Source: Symbiobacterium thermophilum IAM 14863
GTDB lineage: Bacteria; Bacillota; Sulfobacillia; Symbiobacteriales; Symbiobacteriaceae
Direction of reading: 5' to 3'
Length of the DNA: 64,000 nucleotides
NCBI RefSeq assembly: GCF_000009905.1
Contig: NC_006177.1
Coordinates: 558,001 to 622,000, forward strand
Made by a program: the position numbers and the translations under genes. Below the pieces are notes generated by a model, which searched no databases, was not told where the DNA came from, and worked only from the letters and a program-made list of their open reading frames with translations. Shown here piece after piece: positions 7,729-16,825 of this stretch. Each line of letters begins with the position of its first letter. Within the stretch, counting starts at the first letter, position 1.

Positions 7729-9216
7729 ATGCTGTCCCGAGAGGAGCAACTGCGGGAGGCGCGCCGGGCCAAGATGCGCACCCTGCGGGAAGCGGGGGTC
7801 GATCCCTTCGGCACCCGGTTCGGCGACCGGCGGCTGATGGGCGACCTGCGCCGCCAGTACGGGGAGGCGTCTGCCGAGGAGCTGGACGCCGCACGGATTC
7901 CCGCGCGGGTGGCGGGCCGGGTCGTCACCGTCCGGTCCCACGGCAAGATCGGGTTCGCCCACCTGCAGGATGGCTCCGGCCGGCTGCAGATCTACCTGCG
8001 GCTTCCGGAGCTGAGCGAACGGGAGCGCCTGGTCTGGGAGCACCTCGACCTGGGCGACATCGTCGGCGCGGAGGGGGTCCTGATGCGCACCCGCACCGGC
8101 GAGCTGACGGTGAAGGTGGAGTCGCTGACCATGCTGACCAAGGCGCTCAGACCGCTGCCGGACAAGCATGCCGGGTTGCGGGACGTGGAGCTCCGCTACC
8201 GGGAGCGCCACCTGGACCTGCTGGTCAACCCCGAGAGCCGGGCCGTCTTCGAGGCGCGGTCCCGCATCGTCGCCAGCCTGCGCCGCACGCTGGACGAGCT
8301 GGGCTTCATCGAGGTGGAGACCCCGGTGCTGGTGCCGCTGGCGGGCGGAGCGGCCGCCCGCCCCTTCCTGACCTACCACAACGCCCTGGACCGGCAGCTC
8401 TCCCTCCGCATCGCCACGGAGCTGCACCTGAAGCGGCTGGTGGTCGGCGGCATGGAGCGGGTCTACGAGATCGGCCGGGTCTTCCGCAATGAGGGGCTCT
8501 CCACCCGGCACAACCCGGAGTTCACCTCGCTGGAGGCCTATCAGGCCTACGCGGACTACCGGGACATGATGGACCTCACCGAGCGGCTGGTGCAGAACGC
8601 GGCCCGGGCCGTGAACGGCAGCCTCCGGGCCGGGGAGATCGACCTGACCGGCCCCTTCCGGCGCATCACGATGGCCGAGGCGGTGAAGGAGGCCACGGGC
8701 ATCGACGTCATGGCCCTCGGGTCGTCGGGGGACGAGCGGAGGGACGCGGAGGCGGTGCGGGCCGCCGCCGAGGCCGCCGGATACGAGGTGGAGGCTGCGA
8801 CCTGGGGCGGGCTGCTGGCCGAGCTGTTCGAGCGGTACGCCGAGGACCGGCTGGTTCAGCCCACCTTCGTCCTCGGGCACCCGGTGGAGACGTCCCCGCT
8901 GGCCAGGCGCGACCCCCGCGATCCACGGCTGACCGAGCGGTTCGAGCTGTACGTGCAGGGGCGGGAGATCGCCAACGCGTTCTCGGAGTTGAACGACCCG
9001 GAGGACCAGCGCCGGCGGTTCGAGGCGCAGCTGGCGCAGCGGCAGGCGGGCGACGAGGAGGCGCACCCGATGGACGAGGACTTCCTCGCCGCCCTGGAGG
9101 TGGGCCTGCCGCCGACGGGCGGCCTGGGCATCGGCGTGGACCGGCTGGTCATGCTGCTCACCGGGGCGCCGTCCATTCGCGATGTCATCCTGTTCCCGAC
9201 CATGCGGAACCGGTAG
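7729..9216 (+). CDS. lysS: Lysyl-tRNA synthetase, class II
   Basis: Charges tRNA-Lys with lysine using ATP in the cytoplasm. 495 residues. The N-terminal OB-fold anticodon-binding domain (~residues 60-150) is followed by the class II catalytic core. Motif 2 is visible as 'VYEIGRVFRNEGLSTRHNPE' and motif 3 as 'GGLGIGVDRLVMLLTG'. The family signature 'LNDPEDQRRRFEAQ' precedes motif 3. ATG 7729 is preceded by a strong AGGAGG. Expression is set by the T-box leader and promoter just upstream. It is convergent with capA, with only 19 bp between stops. Confidence 0.97.
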   Translation: MLSREEQLREARRAKMRTLREAGVDPFGTRFGDRRLMGDLRRQYGEASAEELDAARIPARVAGRVVTVRSHGKIGFAHLQDGSGRLQIYLRLPELSERERLVWEHLDLGDIVGAEGVLMRTRTGELTVKVESLTMLTKALRPLPDKHAGLRDVELRYRERHLDLLVNPESRAVFEARSRIVASLRRTLDELGFIEVETPVLVPLAGGAAARPFLTYHNALDRQLSLRIATELHLKRLVVGGMERVYEIGRVFRNEGLSTRHNPEFTSLEAYQAYADYRDMMDLTERLVQNAARAVNGSLRAGEIDLTGPFRRITMAEAVKEATGIDVMALGSSGDERRDAEAVRAAAEAAGYEVEAATWGGLLAELFERYAEDRLVQPTFVLGHPVETSPLARRDPRDPRLTERFELYVQGREIANAFSELNDPEDQRRRFEAQLAQRQAGDEEAHPMDEDFLAALEVGLPPTGGLGIGVDRLVMLLTGAPSIRDVILFPTMRNR

Positions 9217-9235
9217 AGGCCCGGGAGCCGCCGCC

Positions 9236-10786
9236 CTACCACCCCGAGATCTCCTGCATCTTCTGCCGCAGCCGGGCGGCTTCCTCGCCCTGCATGATGG
9301 AGGGCTGTTCGGCCTCGATCCAGACCGGGTGCACCTCCACCTGTTTCACGCCGTCCGGCCCGATGAGGAAGTCGAGGATCATCGACTCCCGGGCGAGGTC
9401 GGTGTCCTGCCGGTCCATGATGAAATTGCCCAGGCTGTAGGCGATGAACCCGCCGTTGTAGATCTCGAAGCCCTGGATGGCGTGGGGGTGAGAGCCCAGG
9501 ACCAGGTCGGCGCCCTGGTCCACGATGTAGCGGGCGAGCCGCCGCTGCTCCTCCGTGGGGGAGTTGACGAATTCGACCCCCCAGTGGAGCGCCACGGCGA
9601 CCACGTCCGCCACCTCCCGGGCCGCCCGGATGTCCTCGGCGAGCCAGTCCTCCCGGATGGCGGGAACACCGGGACGGTCCTCCGTGGCGGCGAAACTGCG
9701 GGGGTAGTCCCAGTCGAAGAAGAGGTCGGCGAACTCGCTGTAGCCCAGGAAGGCGATGCGGACGCCCCGGGCCTCCAGCACCAGCGGCCGGCGGGCCTCC
9801 GCGAGGTCCCGGCCGCCCCCGGTCCACGGGATGCCGGCCTCCGCCAGGAGGTCCAGCGTCTCGAGGAAGTTCTCTTCGTCGTAGTCCAGGATGTGGTTGT
9901 TGGCCACCGTGACCCCGTCCAGCCCCGCCGCTCGGAGGACCTCAACGGCCTCGGGCTCCGCCCGGAACCAGATCTGCTTGCCCGGCAGGGGGCGGCCCTT
10001 GACCCCGATGGGCGACTCCAGGTTGGCGAAGGCCAGGTCCGCGGCGGCGAGGTGTTCCCGCACCTTCTCAACGGGGTACAGCGTGCCGTTCTCCCGCATG
10101 GCCCGGGCCACGCCCCGGGCCAGCATCATATCGCCGACCACCGAGAGGGAGGCCCACTCCTGCGCCCCCAAGCCCCCGCCCGTCCCACCGGCGCCGAGGG
10201 CATCCCGGAGGGCAGCGCCGAGCGGTGCGACGCGGTCGGCATCCTCCGGCCTGAAGGCCAGCACCAGCCTGTCGGCCAGGGGGTACTCCCCCGACCGCAC
10301 GCTCTGGGGCGTCGGGGCGACCCCGTCCACGGGCACCGCCCGCCAGCCCGGCCGCAGGTCCGCGAGCCGGCCCGCGGCCAGCGCGCCCCTCCCCGGCTCG
10401 CCCGGCGGACCCAGCTCGGCCAGCAGGGCCTCGGCCTCCGCGCGCGTCAGCGCCATGGGCTCATCCAGCCAGCCCTGCATGATGATGCGTTCCACGGTCC
10501 GGAGCGGCAGCGCGGTCAGCGTCGGGGGCGGGTCGCCGCGCATCACCGCCGCGTCCGCCTCGCCCCTGGTCAGCGCCGCGGCCGGCTCGGGGGTGCGCAG
10601 CACGTCCACGCCGTCCAGCGCCGGGAGCGCCAGATCCTCGGGCGCCGCGACCACCAGGGCGGCCGCACCGGCGCCGTGGTCCGCGCCCGGCGCTGAGTTG
10701 CCCGGGCCGGGCCCGGGGCTGCGGCTGCACGCCGAGAGGAGGATGAGGAGAGCCAGAAGCAGCGAGGTGGGGGTTCTCCTGGGCAT
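9236..10786 (-). CDS. CapA-family lipoprotein with N-terminal substrate-binding-like domain
   Basis: About 516 residues. The N-terminus is a lipoprotein signal with lipobox 'LLSAC'. The C-terminal ~300 residues are the CapA/PgsA metallophosphatase-like fold of poly-gamma-glutamate synthesis proteins: 'SVVGDMMLARGVARAM', 'FANLESPIG', 'NNHILDYDEENFLETLDLL', 'ALHWGVEF', 'LVLGSHPHAIQG' and 'IAYSLGNFIMD'. The part before it contains 'VDGVAPTPQSVRSGEYPLAD', which looks like the end of a PstS-type phosphate-binding domain, so this seems to be a fusion or relic of one. ATG 10786 has GGAGG 7 nt upstream. No pgsBC genes are nearby, so a role in capsule is not assured. Confidence 0.85.
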   Translation of the reverse strand: MPRRTPTSLLLALLILLSACSRSPGPGPGNSAPGADHGAGAAALVVAAPEDLALPALDGVDVLRTPEPAAALTRGEADAAVMRGDPPPTLTALPLRTVERIIMQGWLDEPMALTRAEAEALLAELGPPGEPGRGALAAGRLADLRPGWRAVPVDGVAPTPQSVRSGEYPLADRLVLAFRPEDADRVAPLGAALRDALGAGGTGGGLGAQEWASLSVVGDMMLARGVARAMRENGTLYPVEKVREHLAAADLAFANLESPIGVKGRPLPGKQIWFRAEPEAVEVLRAAGLDGVTVANNHILDYDEENFLETLDLLAEAGIPWTGGGRDLAEARRPLVLEARGVRIAFLGYSEFADLFFDWDYPRSFAATEDRPGVPAIREDWLAEDIRAAREVADVVAVALHWGVEFVNSPTEEQRRLARYIVDQGADLVLGSHPHAIQGFEIYNGGFIAYSLGNFIMDRQDTDLARESMILDFLIGPDGVKQVEVHPVWIEAEQPSIMQGEEAARLRQKMQEISGW

Positions 10787-10928
10787 GATTCGGCCTCCCT
10801 TCGCGGGGAAGATGCGGCCAGGGGCCGGGGGCTGACTTCTTCCTCGGCTTCTAGACGCCGGGGCCTGACCGGGGGTTCCACCGCCGGGAGGGATGAGGCC
10901 GGTGCAGGCCACTTCTAGTTTCCCCTCC

Positions 10929-10945
10929 GGCAAGCATACCTTGCC
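10929..10945. promoter_or_regulatory. Inverted repeat between capA and yqfC
   Basis: GGCAAG-CATAC-CTTGCC is a perfect 6-bp inverted repeat in the divergent intergenic region. The embedded CATACCTT vaguely resembles a sporulation sigma-E -10 element, but I see no convincing -35. Confidence 0.3.
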
Positions 10946-10982
10946 AGTGGACTTGCCATCGCACAGGAAGGGGGGCAGCCCC

Positions 10983-11279
10983 TTGCAGCAGCGGCGGAGA
11001 ACCCTGGGGGAGCGGCTGGTCTCCCTTCTCGAGCTGCCGGGCGACGCGGTGCTGGACGTGCCGCGGGCCGTCCTGATCGGCAGCATGGAGCTGGTGGTGG
11101 AGAACCACCGGGGCCTGGTGGAGTACCGGCCGGAGCGGGTGGTGTTGCGGATGCCGGAGGGGAAGATGACCGTCGACGGCGCCGACCTGCGCATCGGCTT
11201 CCTGTCGCCGGATCAGGCGGTCATCCTGGGCCGGATCGACGGGCTGCGCTACGCCCCGCCGGAAGGGGGTGGGGCGTAG
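10983..11279 (+). CDS. yqfC: Sporulation protein YqfC
   Basis: Small sporulation protein, about 98 residues (family ~95). 'LLELPGDAVLDVPRAVLIGS' and 'VENHRGLVEYRPERVVLR' are characteristic. The frame is open back to 10893, but the likely start is TTG 10983, which has GGAAGGGGGG just upstream and gives the family length. It is the first gene of the run yqfC-yqfD-phoH-pgpH-ybeY-dgkA-cdd-era, with yqfD starting 2 bp after its stop. The homologue in Bacillus belongs to the mother-cell sigma-E programme. Confidence 0.9.
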   Translation: MQQRRRTLGERLVSLLELPGDAVLDVPRAVLIGSMELVVENHRGLVEYRPERVVLRMPEGKMTVDGADLRIGFLSPDQAVILGRIDGLRYAPPEGGGA

Positions 11280-11280
11280 C

Positions 11281-12534
11281 ATGCTGCGCCGGCTGGTCCG
11301 CTATCTGCTCGGCACCCTGCGCATCGAGGTGACCGGTGGGGACATCGAGCGGTTCCTCAACGGCTGCCTGGAAGAGGGCATCCTGCTGTGGGATCTGCGC
11401 AGGACGCCCGAGCGGCTGCATGCTACAATGATGCTGGCGGACTTCTTCCAGCTGCGCCCCGTCGCCCGGGCCGGCCGGTGCCGCGTGCGCATCCGCGCAC
11501 GGCACGGCCTGCCCTTCCTGACCCGGCGGCTCCGGCGGCGCCCCTTCCTCCTGGCCGGCGCCCTGGGCGGCCTGGCGGCCCTGGTGTGGGCGGGCAGCCA
11601 CCTCTGGGTGGTGGACGTGCGTATCAACGGTCCCGGTTACCTCGACCCGCGGGCCATCCTGGCCGTGGCCGCCGAGGCGGGGCTGCGCCAGGGCGCGTGG
11701 AAGGCGCGGATCGACCTGGACCATGTGACCCAGCACCTGAAGTCCCGGGTGGAGGAGCTCTCCTGGGCGGTGGTGCGGGTGGACGGCACGCGGGCGGTCA
11801 TTGAGGTGGTGGAGAAGGGGGCCGTCACGCCCCCCGACCAGGCGCAGTGCGTCCACCTGGTAGCCCGCAAGGCCGGGGTGGTGGAGCAGGTGATTCCGCT
11901 GCAGGGGGAGCCCCTGGTGAAGAAGGGGGATGTGGTGCAGCCAGGGGAGATGCTGGTGGAATGCGCCCTGCGCTACTGGGCCGGCGGACGCCCGGTGGTC
12001 ATTCCGGGTACGCCCCCGCCGCCGCGCACGGACCTGGCCCGGACGGTCGTCGCTCAGGCGGCGGTGAAGGCGCGGGTCGCCTACCGCCAGTACTACGAGT
12101 ACCCGGCGGTGGAGCAGGTGAAGGAGCCGACGGGCCGGCGGCACGTGCAGTGGGTTTTGAACTGGAACGGCCGGTCCATAATACTACGCGGGCGCGGCCC
12201 CGTGCCGTTTGCCGAGTACGAGGTCACCACCCGGACCCTCGCCCCGGGACAGTGGAGGAATTGGTCCCCACCTGTCGAAATCGTGATTCGTGAGGCCCTG
12301 GAGGTTTCGACACGGGCGGAGCCCGTACCGGTGGAGGTGCTGACGGAGCGGGCGCGTGCTGCCATGGAAAGGCGGCTGGCCTGGATTCTCGGGCCCAACG
12401 ATCGGGTGCTGACGCCGCTCAGGGCGGAAGTGGTCCAGCAGGACGGCGGTTACGTGGGCATTCTGGTCACGGTCGAGACGCTGGAGGAGGTCTCCGCTCC
12501 CCTGGAGGGGCCGATGCTTACCATGGGCAGGTGA
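11281..12534 (+). CDS. yqfD: Sporulation protein YqfD
   Basis: Membrane-anchored sporulation protein, 417 residues. The order is a cytoplasmic N-terminal part ('YLLGTLRIEVTGGDIERFLN'), an arginine-rich stretch, one membrane helix ('PFLLAGALGGLAALVWAGSHLW'), then an extracytoplasmic FtsQ/POTRA-like region ('VVDVRINGPGYLDPRAI') and 'VVEKGAVTPPDQAQCVHLVA', typical of YqfD. ATG 11281 follows the yqfC stop by one base, with GGGGGTGGGG as ribosome site. The last bases overlap phoH by 4 bp (GTGA), indicating translational coupling. Confidence 0.93.
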   Translation: MLRRLVRYLLGTLRIEVTGGDIERFLNGCLEEGILLWDLRRTPERLHATMMLADFFQLRPVARAGRCRVRIRARHGLPFLTRRLRRRPFLLAGALGGLAALVWAGSHLWVVDVRINGPGYLDPRAILAVAAEAGLRQGAWKARIDLDHVTQHLKSRVEELSWAVVRVDGTRAVIEVVEKGAVTPPDQAQCVHLVARKAGVVEQVIPLQGEPLVKKGDVVQPGEMLVECALRYWAGGRPVVIPGTPPPPRTDLARTVVAQAAVKARVAYRQYYEYPAVEQVKEPTGRRHVQWVLNWNGRSIILRGRGPVPFAEYEVTTRTLAPGQWRNWSPPVEIVIREALEVSTRAEPVPVEVLTERARAAMERRLAWILGPNDRVLTPLRAEVVQQDGGYVGILVTVETLEEVSAPLEGPMLTMGR

Positions 12535-13562
12535 CCGGGTTGGATGAGACCCAGGAAAGGCGGATACTGATCGCAGATAATGACCGCGCACGCGAGTTAT
12601 TCGGGTTGAACGACTCGCACCTGCGCTTCATCGAAGAGGGCTTCGACGTCACCATCGTGCCCCGGGGCAACGAGGTGATCATCAAGGGGCAGGAGGACGA
12701 GGTCGGCCGGGTGGTCCGGCTCTTCAACCGGCTGACGGCCATCCAGGAGCGCGGCGGGCGGGTGACCGAGCGCGACGTCCGCTACGCGGTGCGACTGGCC
12801 CGGGAGGGGGACGAGAAGCCCCTTGCCGACGCGCTCACGGACGTCATCGTCACGACGTACCGGGGAAAGCAGATCCGGCCCAAGACCATCGGGCAGAAGG
12901 AGTACGTTGACGCGATCCGGCGCAGTGGCGTAACATTTGGCATCGGACCCGCCGGCACGGGAAAGACCTACCTGGCCATGGCGGTGGCGGTGGCCGCCTT
13001 CAAGGCGAAGGAGGTTGCCCGCATCATCCTGACCCGGCCCGCGGTCGAGGCCGGCGAGAAGCTCGGCTTCCTGCCGGGCGACATGCAGCAGAAGGTGGAT
13101 CCGTATCTGCGCCCGCTCTACGACGCCCTGTTCGACATCATGGGCTCGGAAACGTTCGAGCGGCTGATGGACCGGGGGGTCATCGAGGTGGCCCCGCTGG
13201 CCTTCATGCGGGGGCGGACGCTGGACGACTCCTTCATCATCCTCGACGAGGCCCAGAACACCACCCCGGAGCAGATGAAGATGTTCCTGACCCGTATGGG
13301 CTTCGGCTCGAAGGTGGTGGTGACCGGCGACATCACGCAGATCGACCTGCCCGAGGGCACCCGGTCCGGGCTGGTGGATGTCCAGCGGGTCCTCCGCAAC
13401 GTGCCGGGTATATCCTTCTATTACCTTACGGAGCGAGATGTGGTGCGCAACGACCTGGTTCAGCTGATCATCAAGGCCTACGAGGCCGCAGGGGGCGGTG
13501 GGACTGGCTCGCATCCGCCCCGGCCCCGGGCCGGTCGGCCGAACGGGTCGGAGACCCAGTGA
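12531..13562 (+). CDS. phoH: PhoH-family ATPase (PhoL type)
   Basis: Cytoplasmic ATPase linked to RNA metabolism; in this cluster it lies beside the RNase YbeY. 343 residues. An N-terminal KH-like part (~1-100) is followed by a P-loop domain with Walker A 'GPAGTGKTYLAMA' and Walker B 'SFIILDEAQNTTPEQ'. The motif 'GFGSKVVVTGDITQIDLP' is a PhoH hallmark. The start is GTG 12531, overlapping the yqfD stop; TTG 12540 is an alternative. The last ~25 residues are Gly/Pro-rich. Confidence 0.95.
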   Translation: MTGLDETQERRILIADNDRARELFGLNDSHLRFIEEGFDVTIVPRGNEVIIKGQEDEVGRVVRLFNRLTAIQERGGRVTERDVRYAVRLAREGDEKPLADALTDVIVTTYRGKQIRPKTIGQKEYVDAIRRSGVTFGIGPAGTGKTYLAMAVAVAAFKAKEVARIILTRPAVEAGEKLGFLPGDMQQKVDPYLRPLYDALFDIMGSETFERLMDRGVIEVAPLAFMRGRTLDDSFIILDEAQNTTPEQMKMFLTRMGFGSKVVVTGDITQIDLPEGTRSGLVDVQRVLRNVPGISFYYLTERDVVRNDLVQLIIKAYEAAGGGGTGSHPPRPRAGRPNGSETQ

Positions 13563-13610
13563 GATGGGGGGTAGCGGGACGGTAAAGCCAGACCCTCCCA
13601 AGTCAGATCT

Positions 13611-15875
13611 ATGCGTATATGGCAGCAGCTTCGTGAACGCCTCGAGAGCCTGACCGGACAGAGCCGCTGGAAGAACTCCCGCCTCCGCAGGGTGATCTGG
13701 GGGGTTTTCTTCTTCGCGCTCTTGACGCTGGTCCTGGGCAACCAGACCGTGCCCGCCCGCCTGGACGTGAACGTGGGCGACGTGGCGCCGCGGGACGTGC
13801 GCGCGCCGCGGGCGGTGTTCAATGAGATCCTGACCAGACAGCGGCAGGAGGCCGCCGAGCAGGCCGTGACCCCCGTCTACAAGCGGGAGCCTGCGGTGCT
13901 GGAGAACGCCGAGAGATACGTGAAGGCGATCTTCACGGAAATCCGTCGGATCAGGGGCCAGGCCGCCATCGACCTGGGGACCCGAGCCCAGAACCTGGCC
14001 GACCGGATCCGGCTGGCCGTGCTGCCTGAGGAGGTCTATGAGGCGCTCCTGACGGCCGATGATGCGGCGATTGACCTGGTCGAGGAGCAGGCGCTCGCGC
14101 TCCTGCGTACAGCGCTGGGCGAGGACGTGTACGAGCGGGACGTGGCCCGCGTCAAGGTCGGCATCGACAGCGGCGCGGAGCCCTTCATCCTGGCCGTCGA
14201 GGACCCGAATCTCGCCCAGTTCGTGCGCGAGCTGGTGAAGAGCCGGATCGAGTCCAACATGGTGCAGGACCAGGAGCAGACCGACTGGCTGCGCACGCGG
14301 GCCGCGCAGGAGGTCCCCGAGGTTTGGTGGCAACCCGGCCAGCTGATCATTGAAAAGGGCAAGACCATCACTGAGGACCAGTACCAGGCCCTGGTCGACC
14401 TGGGGCTTGTGGGCCAGAAGGCCAGCTACCAGGGCTGGGCCGGCGCCGCCCTGATGTCGCTGGTGGCGGTGGCGGTCATGGCCGTCTCCATTTCCCGCTG
14501 GCGGCCGGAGCTTCTGGAGCGGGATTCCAAGCTGATGCTGCTGGGGCTCATCGGGTTCATCACGCTCTTCCTCTCCCTGGCGATGAACCTCTTCTCCGTG
14601 CAGCTGGGCGAGGGCGCGTCCTACCTCATGCCCATTGCCCTCAACGCCGTGCTGGCCGCCATCCTGCTGGATCCCCGGGTGGCCCTACTGCAGTCCGTGC
14701 TCCTCGCCGTGCTGCTGGGCATCTTCGCCTCGTCCGCCCAGGTGGGTGCCGTCGCCGTCGGGGTCGTGGGGTCGGCGGTGGGCGTCTACACCGTCGCCCG
14801 GGTGGAGAGCCGGAACGACCTGTACCGCTCGGGCCTGATGGTGGGCGTCGCCAACGCGGTGACGGTCCTGGCCCTGAACCTGCTGGAGTCGGCCCCGCTG
14901 CTCGACTGGCAGGTGTGGCGGGACGTCGCCCTGGGCGCGGGCAACGGCCTGCTGGTAGCGATCCTGGCCACCGGCGCCCTGCCGCTGTTTGAGACGCTGT
15001 TCGGCATCGTCACGCCGCTGAAGCTGCTGGAGCTCTCCAACCCCAACCACCCGCTGTTGAAGCGGTTGATGGTGGAGGCGCCGGGCTCCTACCACCACAC
15101 CATCCTCGTGGCCAACCTGTGCGAGGCGGCCGCAGAGGCCATCGGTGCCGACCCGGTCCTGGCCCGGGTCGGGGCATACTACCACGACATCGGCAAGATC
15201 AAGCGGCCGGCCTTCTTCGTGGAGAACCAGTTCGGCGGCGAGAACCCTCACGACAAGCTGCCGCCGAGCCTGTCCGCGATGATCATCACCAGCCACGTGA
15301 AGGAAGGGGTCGAGCTGGCCCGGGAGGCCGGCCTGCCCCAGGAGATTGTCGACTTCATCCCCGAGCACCACGGCACCATGCTGGTCAGCTACTTCTACCA
15401 CATGGCGTCGCAGAACAACCCATCCGAGTACGTGCTCGAAGAGGACTTCCGCTACGAGGGGCCCAAGCCCCGGAGCCGGGAGACGGCCATCTGCATGCTC
15501 GCGGATGGGTGTGAGGCCTCGGTCCGGGCCATGCGGCAGAAGGGCCACCTCTCCCACGATCAGATCGAGCAGCAGGTGCGCCGGATCATCAACGACCGGC
15601 TCCAGCAGGGGCAGCTGGACAACTGCGACCTGACCCTGAAGGAGCTGGACACCATCGCCCGGGTGTTCGTGAAGGTGCTGAGCGGCGTCCACCACGCCCG
15701 CATCGACTACCCCGGCCAGCAGAAGCCGTCCGAGGGCGCCGATCCGGCCCAGGCCGGCGCCGGCCAGGAGGGATCGACGGCCGCGCAGACCGGTGCGGGG
15801 CAGGCTGGGGCAGCCGCCGGGCCTGCCGGCGCCGCGGAGGATACGGAGGATACGACCGATGGAGATCTGGGTTAA
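13611..15875 (+). CDS. pgpH: 7TM-HD family cyclic-di-AMP phosphodiesterase PgpH/YqfF
   Basis: Membrane protein that hydrolyses the second messenger c-di-AMP with a C-terminal HD domain. 754 residues. One N-terminal helix, a long extracytoplasmic 7TMR-HDED domain (~residues 45-265), about seven helices (~270-460), then the HD domain with 'EAPGSYHHTILVANLCEAAA' and 'GAYYHDIGKIKRPAFFVENQ'. Beyond ~residue 705 there is an unusual Ala/Gly/Gln-rich tail. ATG 13611 lacks a good ribosome site; no better start is visible. ybeY begins inside its last codons. A c-di-AMP riboswitch lies ~32 kb away in the same window. Confidence 0.94.
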   Translation: MRIWQQLRERLESLTGQSRWKNSRLRRVIWGVFFFALLTLVLGNQTVPARLDVNVGDVAPRDVRAPRAVFNEILTRQRQEAAEQAVTPVYKREPAVLENAERYVKAIFTEIRRIRGQAAIDLGTRAQNLADRIRLAVLPEEVYEALLTADDAAIDLVEEQALALLRTALGEDVYERDVARVKVGIDSGAEPFILAVEDPNLAQFVRELVKSRIESNMVQDQEQTDWLRTRAAQEVPEVWWQPGQLIIEKGKTITEDQYQALVDLGLVGQKASYQGWAGAALMSLVAVAVMAVSISRWRPELLERDSKLMLLGLIGFITLFLSLAMNLFSVQLGEGASYLMPIALNAVLAAILLDPRVALLQSVLLAVLLGIFASSAQVGAVAVGVVGSAVGVYTVARVESRNDLYRSGLMVGVANAVTVLALNLLESAPLLDWQVWRDVALGAGNGLLVAILATGALPLFETLFGIVTPLKLLELSNPNHPLLKRLMVEAPGSYHHTILVANLCEAAAEAIGADPVLARVGAYYHDIGKIKRPAFFVENQFGGENPHDKLPPSLSAMIITSHVKEGVELAREAGLPQEIVDFIPEHHGTMLVSYFYHMASQNNPSEYVLEEDFRYEGPKPRSRETAICMLADGCEASVRAMRQKGHLSHDQIEQQVRRIINDRLQQGQLDNCDLTLKELDTIARVFVKVLSGVHHARIDYPGQQKPSEGADPAQAGAGQEGSTAAQTGAGQAGAAAGPAGAAEDTEDTTDGDLG

Positions 15876-16329
15876 CAACGACCAGGAGATCGTGGAGTTT
15901 ACAGAGGAGCACGAGGAGCTGATCCGCCGGGTCGCCGAGCGGGCCCTGGAGCTGGCCGGGGCCGGGCTCGGCTCCAACGTCTCCGTCTCCGTCACGCTCG
16001 TGGACGATGAGACCATCACCGATCTGAACCGGGACCACCGGGGGCTGGCCAGCCCCACCGACGTGCTCTCCTTCTCGCAGCTGGAAGGGGAGGACATGGG
16101 CGACCTGCCCGAGGGCGAACCCATGCCTCTGGGCGACATCGTCATCTCGCTGGAGCGCTGCGTCAGCCAGGCCGCCGAATACGGCCACTCGTTCGAGCGG
16201 GAGCTGGGCTTTCTCACGGCGCACGGCATGCTCCACCTGATGGGCTGGGACCACCAGACCCCGGAGGACGAGGCCAGGATGATGGCCAAGACGGAGGAGA
16301 TCCTGGCGGGACTGGGGCTGAGCCGATGA
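15859..16329 (+). CDS. ybeY: Endoribonuclease YbeY (rRNA maturation)
   Basis: Zinc-dependent RNase required for 16S rRNA 3'-end maturation and 70S ribosome quality control. 156 residues from ATG 15859, chosen because GGAGG lies 9 nt upstream; it overlaps the end of pgpH by 17 bp. The metal site HGxLHLxGxDH is seen as 'HGMLHLMGWDHQ', and 'SPTDVLSFSQ' is the conserved substrate-groove segment. The stop overlaps dgkA (ATGA). Confidence 0.96.
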   Translation: MEIWVNNDQEIVEFTEEHEELIRRVAERALELAGAGLGSNVSVSVTLVDDETITDLNRDHRGLASPTDVLSFSQLEGEDMGDLPEGEPMPLGDIVISLERCVSQAAEYGHSFERELGFLTAHGMLHLMGWDHQTPEDEARMMAKTEEILAGLGLSR

Positions 16330-16811
16330 GCGGGCGGCCTTTCCGGCACAAGGCGCTCCTCCCGCGCTTTCGCGATGCAGGCCGCGGGCTGGTGCGCGCG
16401 TACCGGGAAGAGCCGAACCTGCGGTTCCACGTGTTCGCCGGCACCTGCGCGGCGGTGGCCGCTTACGCGGTGGGCGTATCCGGCTGGGAGGTGGCCTACC
16501 TGGGCGGCACGATTGCGCTGGTGCTGTCTGCCGAGTTGGTGAATACGGCGGTGGAGCGGGCGACGGACCTGGCCGCCGGCGGGAGACGGCACCCCCTGGC
16601 CGGCGCGGCCAAGGAGGTGGCCGCCGGCGCCGTGCTGCTCACCGCGCTGCACGCCTTGTTTGCCGCGACGCTTCTTTTTGCGTTGCGGCGGGACCTGGCG
16701 GAGAGCGTGCAGGCGGTGTTCCGCCTTCTGATCCACCGGCCGCTGTGGCTGTTGCCGCCGGCCATAGCCGGGGTGCTGGGCCTCTTCGGGGGATCCCGGC
16801 ACGAGTCCTAA
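16326..16811 (+). CDS. dgkA: Diacylglycerol/undecaprenol kinase
   Basis: Small membrane kinase recycling undecaprenol (or diacylglycerol) with ATP. 161 residues, slightly longer than the ~120-130 typical of Firmicutes because of an extra C-terminal hydrophobic segment. 'RAYREEPNLRFHVFAG' is the amphipathic entry helix. The signature 'SAELVNTAVERATDL' carries the catalytic Glu and Asn. The ATG overlaps ybeY by 4 bp. Confidence 0.93.
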   Translation: MSGRPFRHKALLPRFRDAGRGLVRAYREEPNLRFHVFAGTCAAVAAYAVGVSGWEVAYLGGTIALVLSAELVNTAVERATDLAAGGRRHPLAGAAKEVAAGAVLLTALHALFAATLLFALRRDLAESVQAVFRLLIHRPLWLLPPAIAGVLGLFGGSRHES

Positions 16812-16825
16812 GGAGGGATGCGCCC

